From: Blasia pusilla
Lineage: Eukaryota; Marchantiophyta; Marchantiopsida; Blasiales
NCBI GenBank assembly: GCA_050084515.1
Contig: CM114273.1
Location: 41,292,001 to 41,356,000 of the forward strand
DNA: 64,000 nt
Direction of reading: 5' to 3'
Positions 1-10,984 of the stretch are shown one piece after another. The first letter of the stretch is position 1; each line of letters begins with the position of its first letter. The translations under genes were made by a program, and so were the position numbers. The notes under the pieces are model-generated. The model did not search any database, was not told the origin of the DNA, and saw only the letters and a program-made list of their open reading frames with translations.

Positions 1-1140
1 AAATTTGGATCACTTGATTCTTAAGGTTTATCTAGAATTCCTATAAAGTTTAAACGGAAAAAATAGTTGTGAACCAAAGGCCAAAAATATTTAGGTGGAT
101 TTTGGAGTCGCATTATGAAACCTACTTTGAAAAAGAGTCTTTCAAATTTCCATCTTGTTCAAGGATATCATCTTGATTTGAAATTTGGTTGACTTGATCA
201 TTCAGGTGTATCTAGCCTTTCTAAATACATTTGATTTGTGATCCAAAAACCAAAGATATTTTAGTGGTTTTTGGACCTACACGATGAGACCTTCTTTCCA
301 ATTCCCATCTTTTTGAAGGCCCTCATCTTGATCTAAATTTTTTTACACTTAATCCTTGAGGTATATTTAAAATTTTGGAAAGTTTCAAGGAAAAAGGAAT
401 TATGACCCAAACACCAAAAATATTTAAGTGGTTTTTGGACCCGCGCCATTAGACATTCTTTCCAAAAGAGGCCTTCCAAATTCCATCTTGTTCAAGGGCC
501 TCACTTCTTAAATTTGGTTCACTTGATCCTTGAAGTCTATCTAGACTTTTTGGAAAGCTTAAAAGAAAATGGAGTTTTGACTCAAACACCAAAAATATTT
601 GAGTGGTGTTTGGACCAGTACTATTAAATCTTATTGGAAAATAGAGACTTTCTAAATTTTGTCATCCTCACTTGAAATTTGGTACACTTTATCCTTAAGG
701 TTTATCTAGATTTTATGGAAATTTTGAAGGGAAATGGAGATGTGACCCAAAGGTTAAAAATATTAAGTGTTTTTTGGACCAAAGCCAGTAAATCTTCTTG
801 GAAAAGATGGTCTTACCAATTTCCATTTGGTTCATGGATCTCATGTTGACTTGAAATTTGGAACACTTTTTTTTAGAGTTTATCTACATCTACTACAAAG
901 TTTCAAGCAAGATGGAGTTGTGACCAAAAGCCCGTAAATATTAAAGTGGTTTTTAGACCCTCTTGATTAAACCTTATAGCAAAAGCGGGACTTCCATTTT
1001 CCACCTTCTTTAAGGATCTCATCTTGAGTTGAAATTTGGCACACTTAATCCTTAAGATTAATCTAGACTTATTAAAAATTTTATAGCAAAATGGAGTTAT
1101 GCACCAAAGCCGAAGAATAGAAAGTATTTATAACTTGCTG
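1..1140. repeat. Satellite-like tandem repeat, about 172-bp period
   Basis: Successive units each open with a motif close to AAATTTGGnncACTTnATCC and share later blocks (a TATCTAGA-like block, a CAAAnACCAAAAATATT-like block, then TTTTTGGACC and TTCCATCTTGTTCAAGG). Unit starts are at 1, 181, 335, 510, 675, 854 and 1032, giving spacings of 180, 154, 175, 165, 179 and 178 bp. Units are strongly diverged and the last fades out near 1140. The array is cut by the left window edge. The monomer size matches many plant centromeric or heterochromatic satellites; that role is inference. Confidence 0.8.
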
Positions 1141-1870
1141 ACAAAATATTTTGGAAACTAAGCATGAAAAAAAAGCTCCTCTCCTCAGAAAAATAATTTT
1201 CCATTGGAACTTTAATGTAAAATATTGGTTTATTATTGAGAATTTTGCAAAAAGGAATGTTTATAATAGTACAAAATGACATTCTTACAATTATATTTGC
1301 AAAATAAGTTTCCTACAACTGTTTACGAATATGTTTTAATAACTTCTCCAATCACTCTACTAGTATAGTTATATGGTTGGGTCTGATGGGTTCATATATA
1401 GGCGGTAATTTGGTGACTCAAGAGTTCTAAGTCATGTGGATCGGCGAAGATTTCCTATTATAATTATTTTATCATCGGAGGAAAAATATGAACTATCCAT
1501 GTTAATATTGATAAGCTAAGAGTTATGTACAACATGTATGAGGACCTCATCACCACCAAGCTTATCTATCGAGTCCTCTCTTTCAACATTCAAAGATTAT
1601 GGAGGAGAAGCCTTTCGTGGTTTACTAGACTCGTTGGATCGGAATAATTATGAATTCCTACCGGTGCGACAATATGAGGGTCGTAGGTAGTGTTAGCAGA
1701 AATGCTACTTGTATTCGCTTGGATTGAAGTCCTCTATTAGTGCTCTTCCTTGTGCTCTCGAATCCAATTTTCCATTACATAGTCATCTTCGTTTCTTCCA
1801 TAAGGGTTAAGGCTCGAACGATACAATGACACATAAAATCAAAGTTTTCAATGTCACCTATACGCGTATC
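1141..1870. other. No recognised feature
   Basis: A stretch of AT-rich DNA between the satellite array and the hAT remnant. I see no coherent reading frame or repeat. It may contain the flank or terminal repeat of the neighbouring hAT element, but I could not pair terminal inverted repeats. Confidence 0.4.
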
Positions 1871-3760
1871 CTAGTTCCCTTGGATGCCATATATTCCACA
1901 TAGCACATCCACAACCTTTAGGTGCTCATCTTGCAAGTCGAGGTTATCTTCATGATTACCATCATGGTTTTTTGCATGTAAGCTAGACTCACTACCATCT
2001 TCTACAACCCTTCTAGCATGTTCTTGTCCATCCCTTTCATAGAAGTATTGCCCGTACAATAGTGTTTGTCTTGATTTCCCATGAAATACCCTTTTCTCGA
2101 AACCTTGAGTTTGTTTAGATGTATACCAAATCCCTAGCACGCTCTTTGGTCAATTTATTCATGTGCGTATTGTGGCTAAAACCATAACTATTCCATTTTA
2201 TCTCCGTTAAAGACCACTTGTGCTAATATGAACTTAGCAAATGAGTGCAATGGTGGGGCACCTTAACCATGTGTGTTCCACTAATCGGAGGGGTTAAATG
2301 AATCGACGACTTCCCTACCAAACTCATCCACAAATAAATCATGATGGTTCACAATATTTCCCAACTCTTGCAAATAAGTACCTACATACAAAATAGCCTT
2401 GGTGATAATGAGGCCATGCATCCCCCTTTGCATATACTTTCAAATATTGTTTGAAATCTTATACTCATGGACTCAACATTTGCAGAGACATCTTGAATAT
2501 TATCAAGAAGATTGTAAGGGGCGAGCCTATTGCATGTAATTTATTGTGGATGATTGCAAACCGCCTATAAATAACATTAACCATTTATGTAGCTCTAGAC
2601 ATTGTCACAAAAAATCGCGACACCTTCCACCCACACCGGGCCATGGAGTTACAGGAAAAGAACGACTCTCTTCCACTATCTCAAACATATAGCGATAAAT
2701 ACATCCCATCATTGGTTTATGACCATCATACTCTCTCAATAGAATAATGGCAAAGCCATAATAAAAAATTCTTTATCTTCTATAAAAAAATCTTAATTGG
2801 CCATAATAGTCTCAATCCTTCATGCCTTCTCCATTTGCCTTGCATCCCTCCCATTAAGATACTCCTTAACAGCATTTGTGGCAACCATGGCATGGAACGC
2901 AACCCTTAATTCTAAGACAGATCTTAACATTATAAAGTTAATTGCAAAGTGCGATTTGCAAGAAGCAATAAAGTTCGTTTTCATGAATTTGGTCATCATC
3001 CAAGTTTTTGTCTTCACAAATACTACCATCTCACAAGCTTATGCAAAAACCTTGTCCATCCAAGGCCACTTACTCCATTCTTTGCATACTAGATAAAAAG
3101 AATGTGATACACATCAACCCGAAAGAATACGAGGAAACTTTGCTTCAATAAGTTTCCCTGTTGCTTGCTCATTGCTAGCGTTGTGTGTCACAAGTTGCAA
3201 CACATTATTTAGACCCATGTGCATGATAGTCCTCTCTATGTGACCTGCCAAACCATTAAATCCTTTGGGATCCCCTCGGTATCGATCGACTTTATCATGA
3301 CGTTACCTTGAGGACACGTGATCATGATATTCACTAAAGACTCACTCTTCACATTGGTCCAAGAATCCGTGACGAGCGTGCCCCAAAACAAATTTGTTTA
3401 AGTATGCCATCCACTTTTTTTTCTTCACCTTCCCCATCTATTTCTCAAGTAGAGTGGTACACAAGGAATTATAACTAGGATCTGAGAGACCCTTCACCTT
3501 TGTTGTTGCCAACATAACTTGTTTGAAAGAATCTTGTTGTATTACATTTAATAATATACCATATTTGTAGAAATACTTTACCCATATATTATTTGAAACT
3601 TCTATTCCTTGGATGTTGAAAGAATCCCTCAGATCAAATTGTTTCTTTCGGGTGCTACTTGTCGTCCGACTCGGCCTAGCTATATCTCTACATTCATCAA
3701 GATTGTCACTTGGTGTCATGTGCGCAATCCCATCTACATTGGACAACAAAATAAACATTG
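1871..3760 (-). pseudogene. hAT-superfamily transposase remnant (DUF659 type)
   Basis: A cut-and-paste DNA transposase read right to left through several frames. Near 3440-3760 the minus strand carries the region before DUF659, including a QVMLATTKVKG-like stretch. Around 3200-3400 a degraded DUF659 core can be followed. At 2820-3029 there is the typical block FAINFIMLRSVLELR, matching the 'F.TNFI.LESL' motif of plant hAT proteins. At 2090-2200 lies the C-terminal dimerisation segment with a KLTKERARDLVYI motif, then a stop. The order and spacing fit a plant hAT transposase of this type. Many stops and frame changes make it non-functional. No terminal inverted repeats or 8-bp target duplication were found. 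A BED-type zinc finger may lie just right of 3760 but is too degraded to call. Confidence 0.7.
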
Positions 3761-4129
3761 TTTCATGTCTGTTGCAAATCTATTTTTGATGGTATCACCT
3801 CCTCCATTTCACTCGAGGATCTTCCTTCCCTTCTTTGTCCCTTTCCCACAAGTACCTTGTTTCAAAGATCTCTTTCACATTAGGAGGGACCTTCACACAT
3901 AATTTGGCATGATGGGTATCCTGATTCCCACCCTTTATCTTTCATCTCTTTTGTGTAAAATTCTATACCATACGTGTGCTAAAATAGGTTTTCATACAAT
4001 AGGAAAAATACTTACACTATTATTTGCTTGATGTTCCATCTTCCATCTATATTTCTTCCCAATGTTCCTTCACGATCTGCTAAAGTTGGGTGAAGGTATA
4101 TGGCATGGAAATATCTATAAGGTATATGC

Positions 4130-4705
4130 TTCTATGATAAGTGTCACTATACATCTTGGTATTAGTAAGTTGTGACATTAGAGATTAGGCCACCTAAGCT
4201 TTCCCTTACTTAGTCAGATGATGAAATCTGGCATGGTTCTTGATCTACCAACAATTTTTGGAGTTTCAAATACATGTGAAGCTTATATGATGGGCAAGCA
4301 ATACCAAAAACCATTCCCACAAGAGTCCAATAATGGAGCAAAGGCTCCTCTAGAGCTGAAACATGTTGACCTATGTGGTAAGATGCAAATTGTGCCATTA
4401 GGTGCTTCTTCTTACTTCCTTTTAGTTTTCGACGATTACAGTAGGAAGATGTGGGTGTATTTACTTTGTGACAAGGCAAGTGCTTTTGGGAAACTTAAAG
4501 TATGGCACAATTTGGTTGAGAATGAGACATGAAAGAAAGTATAGAAGCTTTGCACAGATCGTGGAGGATAATTCTTCTCAATAGAATTCAATAAATATAT
4601 GGGGCAGCATGGAATCAACCGACAGTTAACCATGGCATATACACCACAAAAATTTGGAGTTGTTGAGCGTCGAAACCGTACAATGGTGGAGATGGAAAAT
4701 TAAGA
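4130..4705 (+). pseudogene. Ty1/copia pol, 5' part: GAG-pre-integrase and integrase core
   Basis: First half of a copia-type polyprotein. Near 4160-4200 a degraded RLGHLSF motif marks the GAG-pre-integrase (zinc-binding) domain. It is followed from 4218 by the linker containing GKQYQKPFP and the integrase core. The first catalytic Asp is visible in VFDDYSRKMWVY, the second in TDRGG (about 4558), and the Glu in VVERRNR (about 4660), so the DDE triad is still readable despite stops. The frame stops abruptly after VEM at about 4690, where the nested gypsy element begins. The missing downstream part continues at 13321. Gag and protease, expected upstream, are absent; the fragment begins near 4130. 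Confidence 0.85.
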
Positions 4706-5070
4706 TGTAGGTCACATCTTTTAGGATAGATTGGTGAGATGTAGTAGAGCGCCTTTGAGAGTTGTGGAGAACAGGCTCAGAAGGTCGAGGATGACCTGCT
4801 GACCATGGGAAACGTGAGAGAGCAGGTTTCCCCTTCGTTTTGGCTCATTTGGAGCCATATTGAGGAACTTACTATTTTAGGTAAGTACCATTTTGAGTAT
4901 ATGATCGACTTTCTATTTTTTCTAAGTGGCCCTTGACATCCTACATCAGGTCAAGAGCCAAGGAGGTGACTTGGGAGCATAGGTTACCATAGAGAGAGTT
5001 TGGGAGAGGAGAGGGGTATACCTCAAGGAGAGAGACCTTGAGAGCTCATTCTCTCTTTTTTGAACCTCTT
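4706..5070 (+). repeat. 5'-end repeat of the gypsy element
   Basis: This block recurs at 15518-15640 (first ~125 bp only) and 20266-20575 (most of the length). Shared landmarks are GGATAGAT, TAGTAGAGCGCCTTT, GAGAGAGCAGG, CTTCGTT and GAACTTA. It behaves as the 5' terminal region (probably LTR) of the family. Confidence 0.65.
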
Positions 5071-6900
5071 GGCATGAGGCGGTAGAGCTATCGTCTTGCT
5101 TGCCTTGTGTGTGTAACCCAAGCCTCTCATTAGGAGAGTGGGTTTGGTTTGACATTGAGAGAGATATGTGAGAGAGATTGGATCTTATTTTACAAAGAGA
5201 GAATGAGTGAGTGAGAGAGCTTCATGGGGGAGCTCGCTGGTTGCTCGATGTTTGGTGTAGGTTGGGGGACCGTGTTCCCCCCTTCATGGCTCATGGGAGT
5301 GCTCACCGGAGCAAGAGTTGTGCGAGTTTGTTGTTTTGCTTTGCTGATTTTTTGTATGGGAGAGTGGCACGCGGAAGCGCTGCCCAATTTTCGATAGGAA
5401 TTGAGTATGGGGGGGGATTGCTCCATGCCGGTGCTCTTGGGAGCACCATGTAGCATGCTCATTTATATTTTCATAGGTTTATATTTTTTTTGGGAGAAAT
5501 CAGCGCGGAAGCGCTGCCAAAATTTATGTAGGAGACGAGACGTTGGGATTTACAACAATTCTCTTTAGTTTTTATTGGAATTTCCGATTGAAAATATTTT
5601 TTGATATTTTCATAGATCGTGAAGCTATGCACACTGTGCAATAGACGGTGCATAATTTGGAGTTGTGAGCAAAAAATTATGATCAATCTTGAAAAACTGC
5701 CATTGCTAGACAATGTTTAGGGTTAAATTGTTCAAGCCCTAAACTAGCCGCCGCGCCGGTGACAGCCGTCACCATCAACGGCCCGCCATTGGAGGTCAAC
5801 TATCACCATCAATGATCAATGGTCAACGGTCCACCTTCATCAACAACGGTCCACCGTCCATCATCCACCGTCGGCCGCCACCGCCGCCTAGCGTTGCTCA
5901 AAGCTACGTTCGGCCGTTGTCCACCCTTGGTTGCCATTGCCGCCATTACGGAGTGGAGGGTCTTCCATAACGATCGTTGATTCTTTGTTTTGGCCGCCAT
6001 CATCATTTCCAATGATGGCACGTGGCCTCAAGTTATGGTGTTTGAGTTTTCATTTCATGCAGCTATGTTGTGATTGGTAGCCACTCTACAATGATCAAGT
6101 ACAATGTCGTGACACCCGTAACCGCAAGGCGGGCGATTGCCGCAACGTGCCGCTCGTGGCCGCATCACATCGTCTCGATCACGAAGCCGCCCCTTCACTA
6201 AGGAGTAGAGCGTGTGTATTGTTGATTGAGGAGGGTATGCCGCTGAGTGCCGCACCCCATTCCCGAGTGCCGTGCCGTTTATAGCCGTTCCGTGCCGCCA
6301 TTGCCGTACCGGACCGCTAGACCTGAACTGCACATCGAGGAGATTTGAGCATCGTTAGTACCAGGGAGTACCACGTGCTATTTGGAGGAGTTCTCTTCAC
6401 AACTGAGTTGGGGTCGAGATTTGTAGTTGCCGAGGAACGACATCTAATTTATTGTCAAGTTACCCATTCTTGTCTCTTACCTTGTACGTGTGAGGGAATT
6501 TTGGGTATTAGGAAGTTATTTGGGATATTGGGTTTTTTGCTGATGCAAAGAGCATCGATGATGTATGGGTTTAGGGGACACGGACCTATGTGGGAAGTCC
6601 AGAGTTGAGGGTATGTCTTGTCGATGAGATGATAGGACGGTAGCTGATTGCCGTACCACGCCGCTTGTTGCCGTATAGTACACGTTTCAATGAGAGAGTG
6701 TAGATTGAGTGCCGCATGTTAGATTGAGTGATCAAGTGATTACGCATGAGGTTGAGAGTGATTGCAAGAGACGGGCACGAGGGTCATCACGGCGTCCTTT
6801 CGAGATTTTGAGAGGTGAGGTAGTGGACTTGAAAGTAGCTCTGGAGGGTTTACCCAGAGTGGTGTGAGGTTTCGAGGGTCTCCACGTGAGAGACCACCTT
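5071..6900 (+). other. Gypsy leader region, low-complexity rich
   Basis: No coding region is supported here. It holds a near-direct repeat around GCGGAAGCGCTGCC (about 5374 and 5508, ~135 bp apart). At about 5745-5920 there is a CCACCGTC-rich simple segment. At 6110-6320 and 6640-6720 there are dispersed GCCGY-type pentamers such as TGCCGC. No convincing tRNA primer-binding site was found. Confidence 0.5.
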
Positions 6901-6904
6901 GATC

Positions 6905-8245
6905 TTCTTCTATGTCATCTTCAGATGAGGGGGAGCATTTAGAGGAGTGTGTTAGTGATCCACCGTACACATTGAGTGGTCCTAGCAGTTGGGCGTACGA
7001 GATGGACGACCAAGGTAGAGGACCACGTAGGTTTTCGGGTGCTATAGGCACTATAGAGCTACACGACTTCATTACGGAGTTTAGGAGTTGGCGTGACTCA
7101 CAATGGGCTAGGAACTCTAGAGAGTTCAACCCATTTATAGCATTTAGAGGGGGCGCCCATGGACGATTACCATGAGTTCTCCCACATATATGCCCAGGAG
7201 ATTGAGGCATGGCAACTCTACTATGACCCATACTATGTGTCATGGACGGAACCGTTCCCAGATGAGGAGGAGGAGTCAGGAGAGGCTACTTACTTTTCCA
7301 CTAGTGATGTTTAGGGGGCCTCTCGCACTGGAACAATTGCACCATCTAGTCGGGCTCATCTTAGGTTCAACCTCGTGGTTGAGTTCTTCGTTGAGTTGAG
7401 GGCGAGCTACCATGGGGTACGAACAGAGAAGTTGCGGAGCATCCATGACTTCCAAAGGCGCCCGGGTGAGAGTTTGCGTGAGGCTTATACTCGCTTGCGC
7501 CGGTTGATCAACGTCACTCAAGGAATGATAGAGGCTCAGGCTATCCAGTCATGGTACGCAATGGTGGACGGGACCGTGCGGACACGAGTGCGGGAGGGGT
7601 GCTTCTCATGAATACCTCCCCTAGGTTGAGAGATGTTTTTAGGACCGCCAAGAACATTGAGCACAACATGGCGGAGGAGAGCATTGCCACCATGGGTTCT
7701 GGGCGAGAGCAGTCACGATTGTCTACACCACCAGTGCAATAAAGTTGACTCCGAGATAGATCAAATGTGTCACCACAAGCGTAGGGAGGATATCGGGAGG
7801 CCGTGCCACAGACCTGCGCCTTCATATGCGGCTCATCACCAGCCGCCTACGATTACTTGTTGGTCATATGGTGAAGCCCATCATCAACGCGATTGCACTT
7901 GTCAGGGTTATGGATGTGTGCCTCAACATGGCGGAGGAGATGGTGTTGTGCCAAGAGGTTATCAATGTGACTATTGTCAGAGGTATGGTCATACATTTTC
8001 CATGTGTTTTAGTTTACATCCTGAGTTATGTCAGGACCGAGGGCCAAAGAAGGCACCAGAGCAAGTAGCCATTCCATGTGGGCCTAGAGATCGTGCACCA
8101 TGTGGTCTTGTTGGGGGACGGGGAGCTGGAGTTGCTCGACAGGGTGGTGGAGCTGCCCGTGGAGGAGGTAGAGTCCCACCACCTAGATGCATTGAGGGAG
8201 ACGTTGGGCGTGAGGCTGGGATGGCTGCTCAGATACAATAGCTAT
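6905..8245 (+). pseudogene. Gypsy gag: capsid-like domain and CCHC zinc knuckle
   Basis: Structural protein gene of the gypsy element. From about 6912 an acidic N-terminus leads into a retrotransposon gag domain; the conserved part lies at 7375-7611, with FQRRPGESLREAYTRLRRL typical of plant gypsy capsids. A nucleocapsid zinc knuckle is intact at 7966-8007: CDYCQRYGHTFSMC, exactly C-x2-C-x4-H-x4-C. The frame changes between the N-terminal and central parts, and a stop follows the capsid segment at about 7609. Stretches between 8245 and 8760 are probably decayed linker before protease. In the intact element gag would package the RNA in cytoplasmic particles. Confidence 0.75.
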
Positions 8246-8759
8246 AGGAGCAAATTTCCGCCATGGCATTGAGGTTACCGATGCCGGATCCGTGGCATCG
8301 ACATCATATGGAGCAGTCAGAGATATGGAGGATCCTGGTTGGATGTGCAAGGTTGCCCAGATGGAGGCCGTTGCAGTTGTGATGCATGGAGGAGCCGTAG
8401 AGTTGGATCCATAGTGAGGGGAAGCCAAGAAACAAACCATACTTCCTGAGTCTTTCACGTTGTCTAAGGCGATGAGGACCCCATCGATGGATCTTGATCA
8501 GAGTTCTTGGAGAGTTGGTGATATTGTTGGTGTGCAGGCACGGAGGGCAATGGGAGAAGTGAGTGCAACGGCTCCTGTTGCTAATGCTCAAGAGGGGCAT
8601 GTGTCGAGCACGTTGTTGGGGGCGGCCACCGTTGTGTACCGCGCTCCTTTATTTTCTGCTTCCGATGTTATGACGTTGGGAGGTACGTCCGCCGAGGTTT
8701 TTTGACTGGCCGCTACGCTATGTGAGCATGGTGTTGGAATTCCTACATCATGTCCAGAG

Positions 8760-9200
8760 GTGATTGCAGAGGAGGTGATGGACCTGCCCTTGGAGCTGAT
8801 GCTCGGGATGTCCACGTCAGATTTATGGCAGGTTGCGGTTGCTAGGATGGCGGAGATGCCCGCTAGACCCGCGATAGAGTGTGCCATGGCTGCTCCTATT
8901 GTTGTTTTGCTGGATAACTGGGGAGATGTCTTCGAGTTGGTGAGTCCAGGAGGTAGAGCTTTTAGTCCGCAACGCGTCTTGTTGGATTCAGGAGCGCAAC
9001 CCTTAATGTTGGGGAAAGCGTCATTAAGAGGATTGGGCTTGACGAGAGCCGATGTGGAGCGTTTTCCATTCCGGATACATAAATTGTTGGGTGGAGCGAG
9101 TACCACACAGTATATCACCCGACAGGAGGTCGTGGTGAGGATTCACCCGGGACATCCTATAGATGAGTCCGTGGTGCGATCCAAGGCGTAAGTGACTGAT
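8760..9200 (+). pseudogene. Gypsy aspartic protease
   Basis: A retropepsin-like domain that would cleave the Gag-Pol polyprotein. The catalytic motif LLDSGA lies at 8979-8996, followed by a flap-like Gly-rich segment (LLGGAST) near 9088-9110. The frame is open from about 8760 to a stop at 9189. The same frame then continues, interrupted only by stops, into the methyltransferase, so protease and methyltransferase belonged to one polyprotein. About 490 bp of linker (9200-9690) separates them; it has no family I recognise. Confidence 0.8.
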
Positions 9201-9689
9201 GCATAGTCCTATGACGTCTTGGTTGGTGGAGCAATATTTTACCCAATGGGGTTTTCCCTGGATTACTGGGAGGAGTTAGCGTCCTACATACCAAGATGGC
9301 AGTCAAGTGATGGGCACCTTAGCTCATTACACATTTGATTCACATGTGCAGTGATCGAGCGACGACCAGAGCAGATGGCCTTTTTAGCATCATTTAGCAG
9401 TGCCATCACTTGGCCTAGTGATTTGATTGAGGGACATGTCCATGCAAAGGATACTCCCGTTCTTGACATTTCTATGGAGAGGAGTGTCATGGTATCTGTA
9501 TCAGTTTGTAGAGGAGAGGTGCCGCTTTGGGGCTCGACTAAGGAGCTTTGACGCTTAGCCACTGAGCATGTGCACACCGCATGGAGCGAAACGTTTGCAC
9601 CAGAGTGTGACGGGTCAAAGAAACCCCATGTAGGCAGGAGTGCTGCTATGATCCCTTTGGACACCACCCCGATTGTGTGATGCATCCTA

Positions 9690-10700
9690 GAGGAGGGTAT
9701 TCGGGTGTTGGATCTCTTTGGAGGGATCAGCACTGGGTTAGCTGCTATTTTGCAGGCAGAAGCACGCGTGCAATAGTACATGTATGTGGAGATTGATGAT
9801 ATTGTGAGGTGCGCTTCACTTCACCATGTGGCGCAGTTACGCCTCTATTTTCTCCACTTTTTGTCTGCATGCACTGTCCAAGGATACGAGAGTTCCCTAC
9901 CAAGGGATATTTCATTGTTGGGGGTGCAGGACTTGGAGCGGGTAGGGGCCAAAGATTTGGTCATTGTTGGTTGGCCGTGTGAGGGCCAATCAAGTGTTGG
10001 ATGAGGTAGCGGGTTAGGTGACACTTGGTCTAGGTTGTTTTGGGAGATGATGCAGATTTTGCGATACTTGCAAGAATATGAGTCTCGTTCTCCATCATAC
10101 ATTTTGGAGAATGTGCTGATTTTGGGCGATTCAAGGTCCCGCGTGGTGATGAGTGCACATCATGTGCGCGTATGGATTGGCCCGGCAGTGTTTTTGGATG
10201 CGGCGAGTGTAGGTTATAGAGCACACCGCCCGCGTCTTTGGTGAACCAACTTGGTACCACATGAGATTTTACAGAGGGCGTATGTGAGAGTGGAACACCC
10301 CTCCGATTTGTTGGTGGATTCTATATTGGATCAGGGCCGTCGATCACACGAAATGAGGCACGATGATTGACCGCCATTGACTGTGGTCAATAGAATTGGC
10401 ATGCCACGGGCAGCCTTTCCCATATTTGTAAGTTTTCTCGCTTCCTATGCATTCAAGGAGGCCATACCTGCCTTGGTTTGGGATGACCACATACAGAGGT
10501 TGGTGGAGCCCAATGCCGATGAGCGAGAGCAAGCAATGGAATTCCCCATAGGAGAGACGGCAGTACGTCACTATCAGAGGCATCACAACGTCATGTCTGA
10601 GATAAGGTGATGGACCTAAACTGCTTGACATGGACTTTCAGCTTAGGAATAGCTGAGCAGCATCGTTTGAGGATGCGACAGATCACAACTGTTGCATTGG
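9690..10700 (+). pseudogene. C5-cytosine DNA methyltransferase domain within gypsy pol
   Basis: A cytosine-5 methyltransferase transfers a methyl group from S-adenosylmethionine to DNA cytosine. Conserved motifs appear in order in one frame: motif I DLFGGISTG (9711-9737, cofactor loop); motif II-like YVEID (about 9783-9797); motif IV GWPCEGQS (from 9969) with the catalytic Cys codon at 9978-9980; motif VI ILENV with ENV at 10107-10115; motif VIII-like HRPRLW (10224-10241); and a C-terminal SFLASYAF segment (about 10430) with EPNADERE (about 10509). After a frame change near 10606 a VMDLN motif follows and reading continues towards RT. Five in-frame stops (9678, 9774, 10002, 10242, 10368) kill it, without a frameshift before 10606. 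Usual PCQ reads PCE. Position between protease and RT shows it is part of the element, not a host gene captured by chance. Subfamily (DNMT3-like or other) cannot be set by eye. Confidence 0.88.
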
Positions 10701-10984
10701 TGAGTCCCATGCCTACCGAGACAGTTGAGGTAGTGGCTAGGGGCGAGACCCGAGGAGATTGATACACCAGGGGTGATCGGGAGAGACGCCCTTGGACTTC
10801 TTGGGATGTTTTGCAGGTACGCCAGGAGATGATAACCACAACACCAAGCGTGGTTCCGGGTACTGCACGTGGAAATGAGAGTTCTATTGTTCGAGATGGG
10901 GTTGCACCATAGCAACCACCAACATCCGCGCTGGAGAGTCCCACCATAGTCATGATGGAGACTTGGGAGCCAGATATGGGCCCT

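Noticed and set aside
1-1140. CRISPR-like regular repeats
   Set aside because: Repeats are long, adjacent and diverged, with no unique spacers, in a eukaryotic sequence; this is a satellite-like array.
6740-7243. 167-codon minus-strand ORF
   Set aside because: Antisense of gypsy gag, with no family motif.
8588-9118. 176-codon minus-strand ORF
   Set aside because: Antisense of the gypsy protease region.
9690-10700. Host DNA methyltransferase gene or bacterial contamination
   Set aside because: It shares reading frame and decay pattern with the flanking gypsy protease and RT, so it belongs to the element.
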